DNA of 64,000 bases from Forficula auricularia (lineage: Eukaryota > Arthropoda > Insecta > Dermaptera > Forficulidae). Shown here in pieces: positions 46,946-58,479 of the stretch. Below the pieces are notes generated by a model. It searched no databases, was not told where the DNA came from, and was given only the letters and a program-made list of their open reading frames with translations. A program made the position numbers and the translations under genes. The DNA lies in the NCBI GenBank assembly GCA_024734495.1, contig JALMQS010000898.1:1-64000 (forward strand). Reading direction: 5' to 3'. The stretch's first letter is position 1. Each line of letters begins with the position of its first letter.

Positions 46946-47836
46946 TTTGACTCACTTGAAATGTTGAAACAGATGAAAATCCCCAAGTCCCATCTCAAGA
47001 AACAAATAATCACAAAAAAGTCACGCGTCAATCACTAATAACATTTCACAATAACTAGACATATAATACACGCTGTGAGAATGTCATAACATTCACTCAA
47101 AATAACAATGTCAATATTTTTTTTTTTTTTTGAATGAAAGTTAAAAATATAATCTAAGATATTTATTTAATTACCTAGAGAACAATAAAGGATAAATTCA
47201 ACTTAATATAATCTCAATAATAATTACAATTAACAAGTTTGTTGATTACAGAGTGAGCGATAGAAATTAACTGGTGTTGGAGAATAAAGTGACAGGTAAA
47301 CGCAAAGTAGAAATAGCAGACACTTCACGTAAACATTCAATAGATTAGTTCAAAAATTGCCGCTAGAGAGAGAACAATTTTAAAAATATTAAATTGGAAA
47401 ATAAAATCAACAAAATATAATCGTTTTAATTAGAATATCTTTATATAAATTTCAAAGTATTATTTTTAATAAATTATTTATATTTTTATATACTTATTCA
47501 TTCTTTTATAGGTAAATATAATATATTTGAAATTATAAAAATTCCGTTTTAACTTGTAAATAAAACAAAAAACACGTCCTATAAGCATCTATTATATGAT
47601 ATTAAGTTGGATTATTTTTGAGAGGCTTCATTATTATTATTTTTTTTTTATTTAAAAGTAGGTAAATAATTATTAATATTCTTAAAATTGCCACCACTGA
47701 CGCTCCGCCATGCGTTCATTTTAACAACCACTTCCTTCCTATGTGATTTAACCTAAAATTCTATTAACTTAGAATTATTATTTATTAATTAAAAATTAGC
47801 TATTTTGTGAATATAGAACGTTATAGGTGAATAAAA
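46946..47836. promoter_or_regulatory. Divergent intergenic region of two genes
   Basis: This 891-bp A/T-rich interval separates the ATG of the minus-strand exon from the DRG1 ATG. It must contain both 5' leaders and probably a shared promoter region. No convincing TATA box or initiator could be chosen in such A/T-rich sequence. A 15-16 T run lies near 47,116, and a block with CACTGACGCTCCGCCATGCG lies near 47,695. Confidence 0.45.
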
Positions 47837-48460
47837 ATGAGTACCATACTTGATAAAATTGCTGCTATTGAGGCCGAGGTAAATAAATAAATTAATATGG
47901 GTTAATAGTGAATAAAATATTTCAATAAATTTTTATTTTTAGGTTGGCAGAACACAAAAAAATAAAGCAACAGCTGGACATTTAGGTTTATTGAAAGCCC
48001 GAATAGCCAAATTACGGCGTGAGTTAATTACCCCTAAAGGTGGCGGCGGCGGCCCAGGGGAAGGTTTCGATGTCGCCAAAACCGGCGATGCTCGAATTGG
48101 TTTTGTTGGTAAATTTTTCATTTATACAAATAGTTGTTCACCCTTTAAACATAAGTACCTGGCTCGGTAATTTTCGCTTTAGTTAAAACCAATATATTAA
48201 TATTTAATTAAAACAGGAATTGTAGGGAATTGGACAATAAATCAAAAACAGAGCTTTTATTAAATGGGCCAGACGTTTCGTCGATTTATTTCGACTTTCT
48301 CAGTGGCCCATCACATCAAAAGACAATTCCACTATGCGACGAAACATCTTTAATCTTTTTTATTATATCTACAATACATTCTTGGCCTCAATTACTCAAC
48401 AATCTTGAACTTTTTCCCCTTCTAACAATTAAAAATCAAAATTTTTTATTTATTTTAGGA
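47837..48460 (+). CDS. DRG1: DRG1 (developmentally regulated GTP-binding protein 1), 5' exons only
   Basis: Exon 1 is 47,837-47,878 ([14 protein letters not shown]). Exon 2 is 47,943-48,108, reading through [32 protein letters not shown] and [12 protein letters not shown]. Exon 3 starts at 48,459 with GA, completing the glycine codon that should begin the FPSVGKS P-loop region, and is then lost in the gap. Introns are 62-64 and 350 bp with GT/AG ends. DRG1 is a conserved cytosolic TRAFAC-class GTPase that acts with DFRP1 and is linked to translation. Only ~70 of about 367 residues are here, covering the N-terminal helix region. The P-loop and all later GTPase motifs are missing. Nothing after the gap resembles DRG1. 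Confidence 0.95.
48265..48310 (-). ncRNA. Hammerhead-like motif in DRG1 intron 2
   Basis: Read on the minus strand: outer stem TGGGCCA/TGGCCCA (7 perfect pairs), core CTGAGAAA, stem II GTCG/CGAC around AAATAAAT, then GAAA and CGTC. Stem lengths and the position of the UC step fit a type I hammerhead with a two-pair stem III. Core position G8 is A and there is one extra base before stem II. AATAAA follows 7-8 bases after. It is antisense to DRG1 and homologous to 382-485. Confidence 0.55.
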
Positions 48461-48560
48461 NNNNNNNNNNNNNNNNNNNNNNNNNNNNNNNNNNNNNNNN
48501 NNNNNNNNNNNNNNNNNNNNNNNNNNNNNNNNNNNNNNNNNNNNNNNNNNNNNNNNNNNN
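48461..48560. other. Assembly gap of exactly 100 N
   Basis: A round 100-base gap is the usual placeholder for unknown distance in scaffolding. It cuts DRG1 in exon 3, and the sequence beyond is a LINE in the opposite orientation. The true distance and even the adjacency of both sides are uncertain. Confidence 0.98.
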
Positions 48561-48611
48561 TAAAAATAATATAAGATAATAGTAATGTGATGAAATATAA
48601 TAATAAAATAG

Positions 48612-49082
48612 TTACTTGTAGACTAGGGTCAACATTTTGAACAAGACTGCGACTCTATTAATGTTCAATGAGAAATCCAAGGGGTTTTCTAGTTGTTTAG
48701 ATAAATTGTTATAACAACTACTTAATCTGAATATTGGATTAGCCTCAGAGTGCCGGGTGGATGGTACTTCTGGATAAAAAGGTAGTCTATTTCTAAGTAC
48801 ATAATTTGAGTTATGAATTGGAAACAGGTTTTGAAGATCAGGACAATTCACCTTGTTGGACTTAATCTTGTACACAAATAAAACATCGGAGGCAATCATG
48901 GAAGATGTAACAGAAGCAAGACAGAAAGTTTCAGCAGTTGAAGTGTAATCATGGTCATATCTCGACAAAGGATTGCCCGAAAGGTATGCTAGATGTCTTA
49001 ACACTTTGTGCTGAATTCTCTCCAGTCTGTCCATTTTATTCTTTCCGATTGGCCTCCAGACTGTTGATGCATACATTAGCAA
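48612..49082 (-). pseudogene. LINE ORF2 C-terminal fragment
   Basis: A 156-codon frame starts LMYASTVWRPIGKNKMDRLE, which is the region following the polymerase thumb in CR1/jockey-type ORF2 (pattern YAS.VW.P, then LE.IQ...LR). It ends with a stop at 48,609-48,611. It is separated from the polymerase by the T47 run and a loss of roughly 30-40 expected codons. Confidence 0.8.
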
Positions 49083-49087
49083 AGATT

Positions 49088-49090
<3 letters not shown>

Positions 49091-49137
<47 letters not shown>
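49091..49137. repeat. T47 homopolymer interrupting the LINE
   Basis: 47 consecutive T on the plus strand (poly-A in LINE sense) lie inside the ORF2 coding region, not at a 3' end. Upstream in LINE sense the frame reads YIVGKANK, downstream LMYASTVW; in relatives a few dozen residues lie between. A real A-tract insertion with deletion, or an assembly patch, would both fit. Confidence 0.9.
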
Positions 49138-49139
<2 letters not shown>

Positions 49140-50355
49140 TAGCTTTACCTACAATGTAGGCCAGGTGATCGCTGAATGTGAGTTTCGAGTCAAATATGAC
49201 TCCCAAGTCTTTAATAGTGTCGACTCTACCGCAGTTTATGTTAGTCGAGAGTAAATAATCAAAAGTAATTTGATTAATACCTCTTGAAAAGGTAATAGTG
49301 AGACATTTATCGAAGTTGAGGAACAGCAGGTTCATGTTACACCAATTCATAATTTTATTCAATTCGGATTGCATTTTTAGGCAATCTTCTTTCTTTGAAA
49401 TTTCCAAAAACAGTTTAATGTCATCTGCAAATAATAGAATGTCACAAAATTCAATTATATGTGGTAAGTCGTTAATAAACAATAAAAATAGTAAAGGACC
49501 AAGGTGACTTCCTTGTGGGACTCCTGATGGAGCTATAAAATTACGGGATTTGGTTCCTTTTATTTGTACATAAGAATTTCTATTAGATAAATAGTTTTCA
49601 AGCCATTTAATCATACTGGATGAAAATTTATAATGTTTAAGTTTTAATAGTAGAATTTTGTGATTAATTAAATCGAAAGCCTTCTTGAAATCTAAGTATA
49701 TTACATCTAGTTGATTATTTCTATTAAAACTAGAAAAGATAGAGTTTGTGAATAAAGTTAAGTTGGTGATTGTCGAACGACCAGGAACAAAACCATGTTG
49801 TTTTTCTGAAATAAAATTTAAGCAAAATCTCAACATTCTGTTATAAATAAGTTTATCCAATAGTTTGGGTATCGCACTTATTATTGCCACAGGCCTGTAG
49901 TTGCTTACGTTGTTACGAGCACCACTCTTGAATATGGGAGTTATAAACGTTGTCTTCCATATTTCAGGTAAAACGCCATCTCTCAGAGAATGATTAAAAA
50001 GAATGCAGAGTGGTTTAAGAAACTGGGCAGAACAATTCTTTACGAGAAAAGCTGGAATTCCATCAGCGCCCAAGGAGAAAGTTGGTTTTAGATCTTTCAT
50101 AGCTGCATCTATCTCATCCGTTGTTATAGGTTCAAGCATATTTACTGTACTGTTGCAGTGGAAGCCATAAAAACCAGCTATACTATTCGAGTCGAATCTC
50201 GAATCGTTCGCATCGTTTTTATATGCTTTCAAAGAAGTCTGCAAAAAGATTGGCAATCCTTGAACATCATCAGCACCGGTATTTTCATTCAAAAACATAC
50301 TAGATGGATACCCCTTGGTACTTCTCTTTGTCATCAATATAGTCCCAGAAAGCAT
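49138..50355 (-). pseudogene. LINE ORF2 reverse transcriptase domain
   Basis: About 400 codons cover the polymerase fingers and palm: NYRPVAIISAIPKLLDKLIY, then QHGFVPGRST, then VIYLDFKKAFDLINH (first catalytic Asp), SGVPQGSHLGPLLFLLFIND, and LLFADDIKLF (FADD catalytic pair). The domain is long and motif-complete up to the T47 run. The start is not native, as the linker from the endonuclease (50,356-51,010) is broken by stops. Confidence 0.9.
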
Positions 50356-51010
50356 TTATGTTAGAGACTATATTAGTTTCAATACATTCTATGTACTGAG
50401 AGTGTCAGGAAAGCTTCGCATTTACAGGAGGTTCTCGTATTTTAAAAGTATTATAATCTGTATTGCTTCTACTTGATTTATAATTTTTATGAGCTATTTT
50501 CTTTTTTATTAAAAGAGCAATGAGCTTTAGAAAACCGCGCTTGGATATGTTGAATTAAAATAATGTTTTACTTGAGGAAGTGGAAATAGCTTTGTTAACA
50601 ATATTCATAAAAGCTATCGACCGCTGTTAACACTGATGTATTTAGTTCATTTTCCCAATTAATCTCCCCCTAATCCATTACTAAAAATTTCAAGATTACA
50701 TTTTTTAAAATTATATCTATTTAAATTAAAACTTAAGGGAGAAAACGAAGTCACACTATTTACATTGTTTATAGGAAGAATAGTTAAGTTCAAGATTGGT
50801 GAAATTTACTATATTTGACAAAAAATGTCAGCATTTATATATATATTATAAAACTTATTTGAGAAACATAAATCTAAGATGTTGTTTTTGATATTACTAA
50901 TACAATTTAGTTGCTTCAACCCTAATTTTTTAAAACTATTAATTAACACAGACATGATCTGGTTAGAGCAGTTGCTCTTTTATCGAAGTCATGCAACATG
51001 TCACTAGGAG

Positions 51011-51451
51011 TTAAGTTCCATGAGATGCAGCAGGCAAATTGTAGTCACCCATCAGTACAATGTCATGATCCAAGAAAACATTTTTTAGATCTTCAGCGTG
51101 CATTATATGTTCTTCGTAGAGGGATATATCAGAGGCTGGAGGTATGTAAACGGTTCCAATGATGGTTTTTATATCAGGTAAAATGACAAATAGTTGATTG
51201 AAAGATGATGAATTATTCTCAATCATGTCGAAAGTTTTGCATTTATAGGATTTTTTCACTGCAATGAGAACACCTCCTCCTCGAGAACTGACCGAGTTAG
51301 ATCTGTCATCTCTGTATATAATGAAAGGACCCAAATCAATTTCAGAATCATAAATTTCATCATTGAGCCAGGTCTCTGTTAAGATTATTATGTCATAATT
51401 ATCAGAGAAAGTTGCCGCGGATATTCTAATTTGTTCTAATTTCCCACGCAT
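51011..51451 (-). pseudogene. LINE ORF2 endonuclease domain (partial)
   Basis: The frame contains DIIILTETWLND (catalytic Glu), RGGGVLIAVKKS and VLMGDYNLP, the motif series of AP-like endonucleases that nick the target site in non-LTR retrotransposition. It breaks after residue ~146, before the final SDH-type motif. The beginning of ORF2 upstream is short or truncated. Confidence 0.85.
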
Positions 51452-51480
51452 ACTTCTAATGTTTTGATAATAAATTTTTA

Positions 51481-52354
51481 TTACGTGTTGTTTCTTATTT
51501 CTGGAGTTGATCCGTTTTTTGAGTCACTTGAAATATGTTCTTCTTTCTTGGATTCAGTTGATAGCTGATTAGATGATTGGTTTGCAGAGGGGTATTTTTG
51601 ATCTTCCTTCAATTTTCCGAGAAAAGGAGATATTAATATACCCTCAGGCCATGCATCCGGATTTAGGGTTTTTTCCAGGTCCACCTCATTAAGTGAAATG
51701 TGAAAGGATGAGTAGGTATTGTATTTGGTTTTTAGCCTCGTAGATTCAGCAGTGACTTGAAGAACAGTTTTTAGATATTCGTCCAGATCTTGTACTGACG
51801 TTTCCTGTGCCAAACGAGTTATAAAAATGGATCTTTTTGGAATTCTTTTTGGTGCCGGTTGAAGAGCAGCTGTAGCGTTTCCTTTACAGATGGTCATTTG
51901 TCTTCTTTTTTTTTTAGAAACTACTTCGGTAAACTCTTGTGGATTGTTAAAATTAACTACATTAAGAGAACCAGAAGATTCGATTGTTCCTGTTGTTATC
52001 GTTGATCTGTTGGGGGGTAGCCGGTGATGGAGTCGTCTTTTTGGCTTTTGCTATCTGTGGCTGAGCCTGCGTATGAGTAGGATTTTGTTGATTTTGTTGA
52101 TTTATATTCAAGTTAGTAGAAATAATAGATTTCAGATTGTCATTATCTATCTTGAGAGAAGATATTTCACCTCTCATCAAAGATATTTCTTTATTCATAG
52201 AAATCAGTAACTCTAACAATTGATCAAATTTGTCCTCCTCAGGTATAGTTTCGGCACAGTCTAAGTGAAATACATTGTTGCAATTACCCAGACAGACATT
52301 ATATTTTTGCTTGCCAATAATTTTCTTTTCACATTTCCCGCACTTTTTACTCAT
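51481..52354 (-). pseudogene. LINE ORF1 with PHD-like zinc finger, frameshifted
   Basis: The first part (52,354 to 51,962) starts MSKKCGKCEKK and has a C-x2-C-x12-C-x3-C-x4-H-x2-C pattern like a PHD finger, then a leucine-rich heptad segment (LLELLISMNKEISLMRGEIS) and a Q/N/P-rich tail. The second part (51,897 to 51,481) has IFITRLAQETSVQDLDEYL, suggesting an RRM-like fold, and an S/E/K-rich tail. A frameshift in the 51,900-51,960 region separates them. ORF1 of such LINEs binds the RNA in the RNP. Confidence 0.75.
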
Positions 52355-52400
52355 TATGAAAAAATATTATGTTTGCAGCTAGTTTCACAAGTTAGATGTT

Positions 52401-52650
52401 GCGCGCCCTTTCGACTGTTAAATGAACTATACGCGTAGAGGTTGTTTATAGGTTAGAAAAACGTATAATTGCTTATAAAAATCTGAATTTATAAAATAAA
52501 AACAAGATTTTTACAATAAAATACTTGCGATTTTATCCTGAATTCGTTGAGTGGTTTTAATGTACCGAAGTATCGTAATGTATCGAAGAATTTCTAGGAA
52601 ATAAGACACGGTCTTGAAATCGATGTGTACACTCTGAAGGTTGAAGCGAT
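52401..52650. other. Short unique stretch before the right arm
   Basis: It may hold the LINE 5' UTR remainder and flanking DNA. No feature is recognised. Confidence 0.4.
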
Positions 52651-52723
52651 GTATTATATTATTTTGTACTTTTTACAAGTATTTTTTAGTTTTTTTTTTA
52701 AATATAATTTTAATTCAAATTAA

Positions 52724-52766
52724 ATTCCATTGACAAAGGGAGAAATTGTCCCGAAACGTTTGGAAT
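52724..52766 (+). ncRNA. Hammerhead-like motif (right arm copy)
   Basis: This is the mirror of 45,048-45,090 with the same outer stem ATTCCA/TGGAAT, stem II GGGA/TCCC and GAAACGTT. It is not independent evidence, because it is part of the duplicated arm. Confidence 0.5.
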
Positions 52767-55439
52767 TTTAATAAATGATGGACTTTGTTTGTTAGGGACT
52801 ATAGTTTGACCTTCATCATCAGTCTTTTTATTATAATTATATAAATATTTCATCTGTTATTTCTCATGGATTCAAATACTTTGGATGTTTTAGTTTTGTT
52901 ATTAGTATCTAACAAACGTTATGTGATTAATACTGCTTGCTATTAACAACAAAATAAAAACACCCAATATGGTATTTAAACCTATAAGAAATAACAGATT
53001 AAATATTTACAATTGCAAAGATTAATGATGAAAGTCGAAACTATAGTCTCTAACAAATAAATATATGGTATATATAATATAACATTTAGGGAAAGCGGTG
53101 TTGGTTTATAGTGACACATATTAAACACAGGAGTTTTTAAAGGGTTATACCACTATAACCCTTTAAAAACTCCTGTGTATAATATTTATATTCGTATTAT
53201 ATATATATATAGTATATATGTTTATTTGCATCAAGCAGAAGACAGCCTCATTGATTTCTCTTTATGATTCAACAACTCTCCTCTCCCCAAAATTAAGAAA
53301 AAATCAAAGCTAGTGTCAAAGGTGTTATTAGATATGTTTAATTTAGATGTCAAAAGGATTCACATATATCCTATTTAAATTCCTCTTAGAACTACGGCTT
53401 ATTATATTTTTATTATTCAAATAGATTTAATATCTATTTATCAATGAAAACAATACACAATTAAAACTATTATTTTGATCAACAATTAATGCCCACAAAA
53501 ACTACTCAAAATGTGCTTCTTGAGTCATTCATTCATAAACCCTTTCTATCAGGTTTTTGCGGCAACACCCATTATATTCTTTTGTTATTTGTTCGCGGTC
53601 CATTCGGAGACCCTAAAGGTGTTCTGTTATGTTTTTATATAACATTATAATTGTGGGTTGTTTTCATTGTTAAATGAAACTACTATTTCTAACATTTTGC
53701 CCAGTCGTAGTTCTCTCAGAGAATGAAATAGGACCTAGGTTCAAATAACATTTTTTAATTAACTGACCTCCCCAACAATTTCTCAGTTTTTTATACTGGT
53801 TGTTCATCACTCTGTATATAAATAGTTAAGTCACTTAAATCAACATACGATATTATACATACATATATTATTGTATAATTCTGGTACTAAGTGAACGACA
53901 TATTCACTGCATGGCCATGTTTTAAATTATGATTGAAAACTAGTGAGTTTTTTGAATTTTGAAATAAATCAAATTTTTCAAAATACCAACCCTTCTGACA
54001 TCTAAATTAAACATAGCTAATAAGATTGATATTGGCTTTTAATTGATTTTTTCTTAATTAAAATGTAAACCTTACGATCTTACGAATAGAGAAATTCAAA
54101 TTTACACCTTTATTTTTCATTAAAATTTCTATTTAAATCATCTGGTAGGAGATCCTAGGGAACAAGTACCTTAATAACCTCTGGAGTTTTCCAACTATTA
54201 TAGTTTTATTTACTTTCACATTTATATTCTATAGAATATAATGGGAAAGTATTGCGATGGCATGTCTGGGTTTTATTTCATTTTTTCGTTTAAAGTTCAG
54301 ATTAAAATGTAAACCTTACGATACGGAAGAATTCTAATTTGCATCTTTATTTCCTAATAAATTAACCAATCAACTCATCCTACGGTATCAGATCCTCGGG
54401 CACAAGGTGCAATGACATCTTAAATATTTTTCACACCATTATCGTTTTTTAGGGTCCTGCACTAAAAATGCTTAATCCCATATTTTTGAAACTTATGTTT
54501 GAAACTTGTCCGACTGTATGTCTACTCCAAAAAAAAATAAAAAAAATTGAGCCACTTGTGCAAACAAATGTACTAATGAAAAAAATATTCATGGCCATTC
54601 ATCAAGTAGAATAGCGTTGAATAGGTCTTTTTAAATCCTATTAAACATTTTATTTTGAAATTTTAATGTTGACTTTCCAGTCGCACTAGGAGCATTCCCC
54701 CACCCCCCTTCACTCCTTTTACGGAACCCTAGGTGCTTAAGCCAGGCGGACACTTGGCCGCTTTTTTTTCGTGTAAAGTTTAAATTTAAAATAAAAACCT
54801 CACGCAACGGAAGAGTTAAATATTTCCTAATAAAAATTTCATTTAAATTATTGGTTTTCGTGAATTTCTTTAAAATTTATAATCTTGAGAAGGTTCCAAA
54901 TTAAGGCAGCCAGAGGAAGTTAAAGAAAACATTTTTTTATTAAATACTAACGTTTTAGCCCGACCCGTCTATCAGGACATAAGGGTTATATAGATTAATT
55001 CAGAAACGACTGCAAACAAGACATTTAAATGTTTGAGAAAAAAATTTAGTTATATAGTATATTAGGTCGTCTCAAACCTCTATGTCTTTTTTACAGTCGT
55101 TTCTAATTGATTCTATTTGTACTCCTTATACCAGATAACCGGATCGAGCAGAAACGTTGGCATATGAGAAGAAGTTTTCTTATCTTCACCTGACTGCTTA
55201 GTCCCTGAACCCCTCATTATTATACATCACAGTTATGACAACTTATTTGAAATTATTTTTATTTTTAACATTATTCATTTACATCCTTTTTAAAACACAA
55301 ACATCTTTTTTTGGATTATAGCCTTCAAGTAATTCCCATCTTCTGGGTCAAGACTTTGCGACAAATTATTCTTATTAAGGATTTTTCAATTTTATCAAAA
55401 ATAACCAAGGCAGGACTATAATTTAACAATTACTAACTG

Positions 55440-55743
55440 CAGGTACGTATTTAGCTTTGGGGGGACCAGACCTCTATATATATTTTTTTAAATTAATAAA
55501 TTAATTAAATTATTTAATTTACGAGTAATATCCAATAAGACACCCAAAACTGTTTCAATAAAAATTATTATGAATAAATTTTGTTTTGTTTTGAAAAACT
55601 TGTATTTTTTTACCCATCACCATACCTGAAAAGTTTTGAAATTTTTTGTCACATTTAATACAAATTTATGACATTTGGAAACAGACCAGAACGAGTTAAT
55701 AAATAAGGCCCTCCCTTTAACAAAAGACCTGGCTACGCGCCTG
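55440..55743. mobile_element. MITE with CAGG-type ends (right arm)
   Basis: Counterpart of 42,076-42,378. It begins CAGGTACGTATTTAGC and ends with the complement of CAGGCGCGTAGCCAGG. Confidence 0.65.
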
Positions 55744-56927
55744 ACTAGCTCTCTTTCCACTGTGCACTTGGTAAGCATGTTGGAGAAAAACCCTTTATTT
55801 TTTTATTTAATTCATGAATTAACACTTACTGGTAGTTTCATCGAAAATTTGTATGAATTTATGAAAATAGAGGCCTTAATCTGGGCGATTAGGGAGGCCG
55901 AGACAAAGAGTTTAAAGGCCTTTGAAATGTGGTGCTATAAGAGAATGATGTAAATTAACTGAAGTGGTCGTCAAATAGGTATAGTGAAAGAATAGATTGT
56001 GGAAGAATTTACAAGAGTAGACCAGATCAGATGCAGCTCATACGTCGACACACAGGATAGCTGAGAGATATTTTGGAAGGTGAGATAAGCAAGAGAATTG
56101 ATTAGGATATATTTCACAAATAATAAATAAGAGATATATGATGTGGGACATTTAGAGAAGTGAAAAATCGGCATGGGATAGAAACAAATAAGTGGAGGCT
56201 ACTACATACTTTCCTCAAATAAGACTTAAAACTTATCTCCCTATCATGATGAATTGAAAAGCTAGAAAAAATTCCCAATCTGATCTGTGTTTATTTCAAT
56301 TACTATGTACTACGACAATTAGAAAAGAAATTTCTTTATACATATTGTAATTAAAATCTTTTTTTTTTTTACCTTTTTTATAAGCTTTAATTCTCTCTAA
56401 GCTAAACTTGGAAAAATTGACTAAAAAGCTTCTTCAAGTCTCTAAACTAACTATTATTACTCTCCAGCTATCTAGAGGGCTCAGCTGTCTATGCCACCAA
56501 TACTTGAGAGATCAGTTATATCCTCTATCTGAATGACTATGTGTTTTCTATAATTTTTCGAAAGACTATTTCATAAAGTCTTTCACTTGGAAACCGATAG
56601 TACAAGACATGTGCCGTGATCCGCTTGGTACAGCTGAGAATCTTGGAGAGGTGTGTCGTAGGGCTAGCTATGTTCGTTCGATAGGGTTTTCTTTTTTTCA
56701 ACAGGAGCACACTCATTGAATCCTACCCTGTATTTCAAAGATCAATAGACTATGATGTAACTAATCGGTTTCTCATCATAATTTCAACCGATTCAAACTC
56801 TCTTAGTTCGTTTCGAAATTAGGTGGACTGCCTAATTATCCAGGATAATCCAACAATGTCCATCACCTTTTTTATGATTTCGATTACAATTCTATCAGCT
56901 GAGAGAGCTATACCTTACCTTTTCTAA

Positions 56928-58479
56928 TTTTATTTCAGAAAATATCAAGTTAATTTCAAAAAATCCCAAAATTATTATTTCAGAAATCTCAATTCAATTT
57001 CAGATAACCCCAAATATATTTCAGAAAATGTCAATAGTATTTCGGAAAATAAACATATATGTATATTTGAAGGGTAACTGTGTAGCGCTTATCATATGAC
57101 TTTCCCTTACGAATATTAAGTAAGGCAAAGCCCTCGAAACTATAGTCTCGTTATAAATAAATTAAAAAATTTATTTTTCCAGCATAAGACACACTCTTTT
57201 ATTGTCTCCTTTAATTAAGTATTCTTTCAAATTTTGTGCCGACCACATTATTTTCACTTACCTTTAATAAATCTTATATATTTTTTGTTCCAAAACATGA
57301 CTTTCTCTTACCAACATGAAATATTTTGTCGTATTTTTGCCGACCACATTACTTTAACTTATCAACATTGAATGTCGCAGAGTTTATTGTTCACCATTAG
57401 ATTTTCAATTAATATAATCTAATATTCATAAACATCATTTCAATTTTTTGAACCCCCCTCCCAATTTTGAGTTTTTGGGGATTATTCTCAAAATGTATTA
57501 AATACGGGCATACCTTTGTACTAACTTTTATCTTTCTTTGAGTTCTGGAGTTGAAATTCAATCATTTCATTTTCTTAACCCCTCTCTTCCTCCATTTTGG
57601 GTTTCTGGAGATTATTTGGATGTTGCTAAGTGAAAATCTAATGGCGGGCAATAAACACGACGACATTCAGTGTTGTTAAGTTAAAATAATGTGATAAAAT
57701 ATTTAATGGTGGTAATGGTAAATGAAAGTAATGTGGTCGGCACAAAACATGGCAGATTACTTAAAATTCTATGTAATAACGTATCTTGTTCAAAAAGATA
57801 CCAGTTGTATGTAATCCAAATGTTTCTTCTGTATTTTCTGTTCTAAGAGGCGAGACGCCTTAGAGCAGTGGTTCTTAACCTTTTTAAGCTGCGACCCAAA
57901 TTTGAGAAATATGTTCATATCGCGACCCCCCCCCCCCCATAAAAAATTATCTTTTTTAGACGATATTTGATAAATTTTCTTTAATTTTCAATGATGACTT
58001 TGTTTAACTCACATATAATATTATTTTGTAACAATTAAGATAACCAAAGGTACTTTTCGATCTAAGAAAAATTTAATTTAATGATGAAAAAGAGCGTGTT
58101 TTTCATATTTTCATTTTTTATAGTTTTGAATAACCAAAATATATTTTTCAACTTGTAATAATAAGTAAAATATTTAATTAACGACACTGCGTGACCCAAA
58201 AAATATGCTTTGCGACCCAATTTTGGGTCGCGACCCATAGGTTAAGAACCACTGCCTTAGAGCATCAACAAGTGAATAAATAAATAAATAAATTCTTAAG
58301 GGAAAGTCATATGATATGCGCTACACAATTCCCTTTCAATTTTGTATATGTATTTTCTGAAATACAATTGGGGTTTTCTGAAATTGAATTGAGATTTCTA
58401 AAATACAATTGGAATTTTCTATTATTCAATTGAGAATTCTGAAATACAATATGGGTTTTTGGAATACACGTGGAAAAGG
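56928..58479. mobile_element. Composite foldback (right arm)
   Basis: Counterpart of 39,346-40,903, with the same minisatellite-bearing ends and the hAT MITE inside. Confidence 0.7.
57866..58254. mobile_element. hAT MITE with 8-bp target duplication (right arm)
   Basis: Counterpart of 39,571-39,958, flanked by CCTTAGAG on both sides, the complement of the left arm's CTCTAAGG. The shared target site shows that both arms descend from one insertion event. Confidence 0.92.

Larger units (their letters stand above)
48561..52400 (-). mobile_element. Broken CR1/jockey-like LINE
   Basis: On the minus strand the order is ORF1 (52,354 to 51,481), endonuclease (51,451 to 51,011), reverse transcriptase (50,355 to about 49,140) and the C-terminal part of ORF2 (49,082 to 48,612), as in LINEs that encode an AP-type endonuclease. 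Several frameshifts and a poly-A interruption disable it. The 3' end is lost at the gap. The 5' end is set roughly at the change in sequence character. The clade is inferred from motif style only. Confidence 0.85.

Noticed and set aside
48230..48574. 114-codon frame reading into the gap
   Set aside because: It runs through intron 2 of DRG1 and the N block; an artefact of translation through N.
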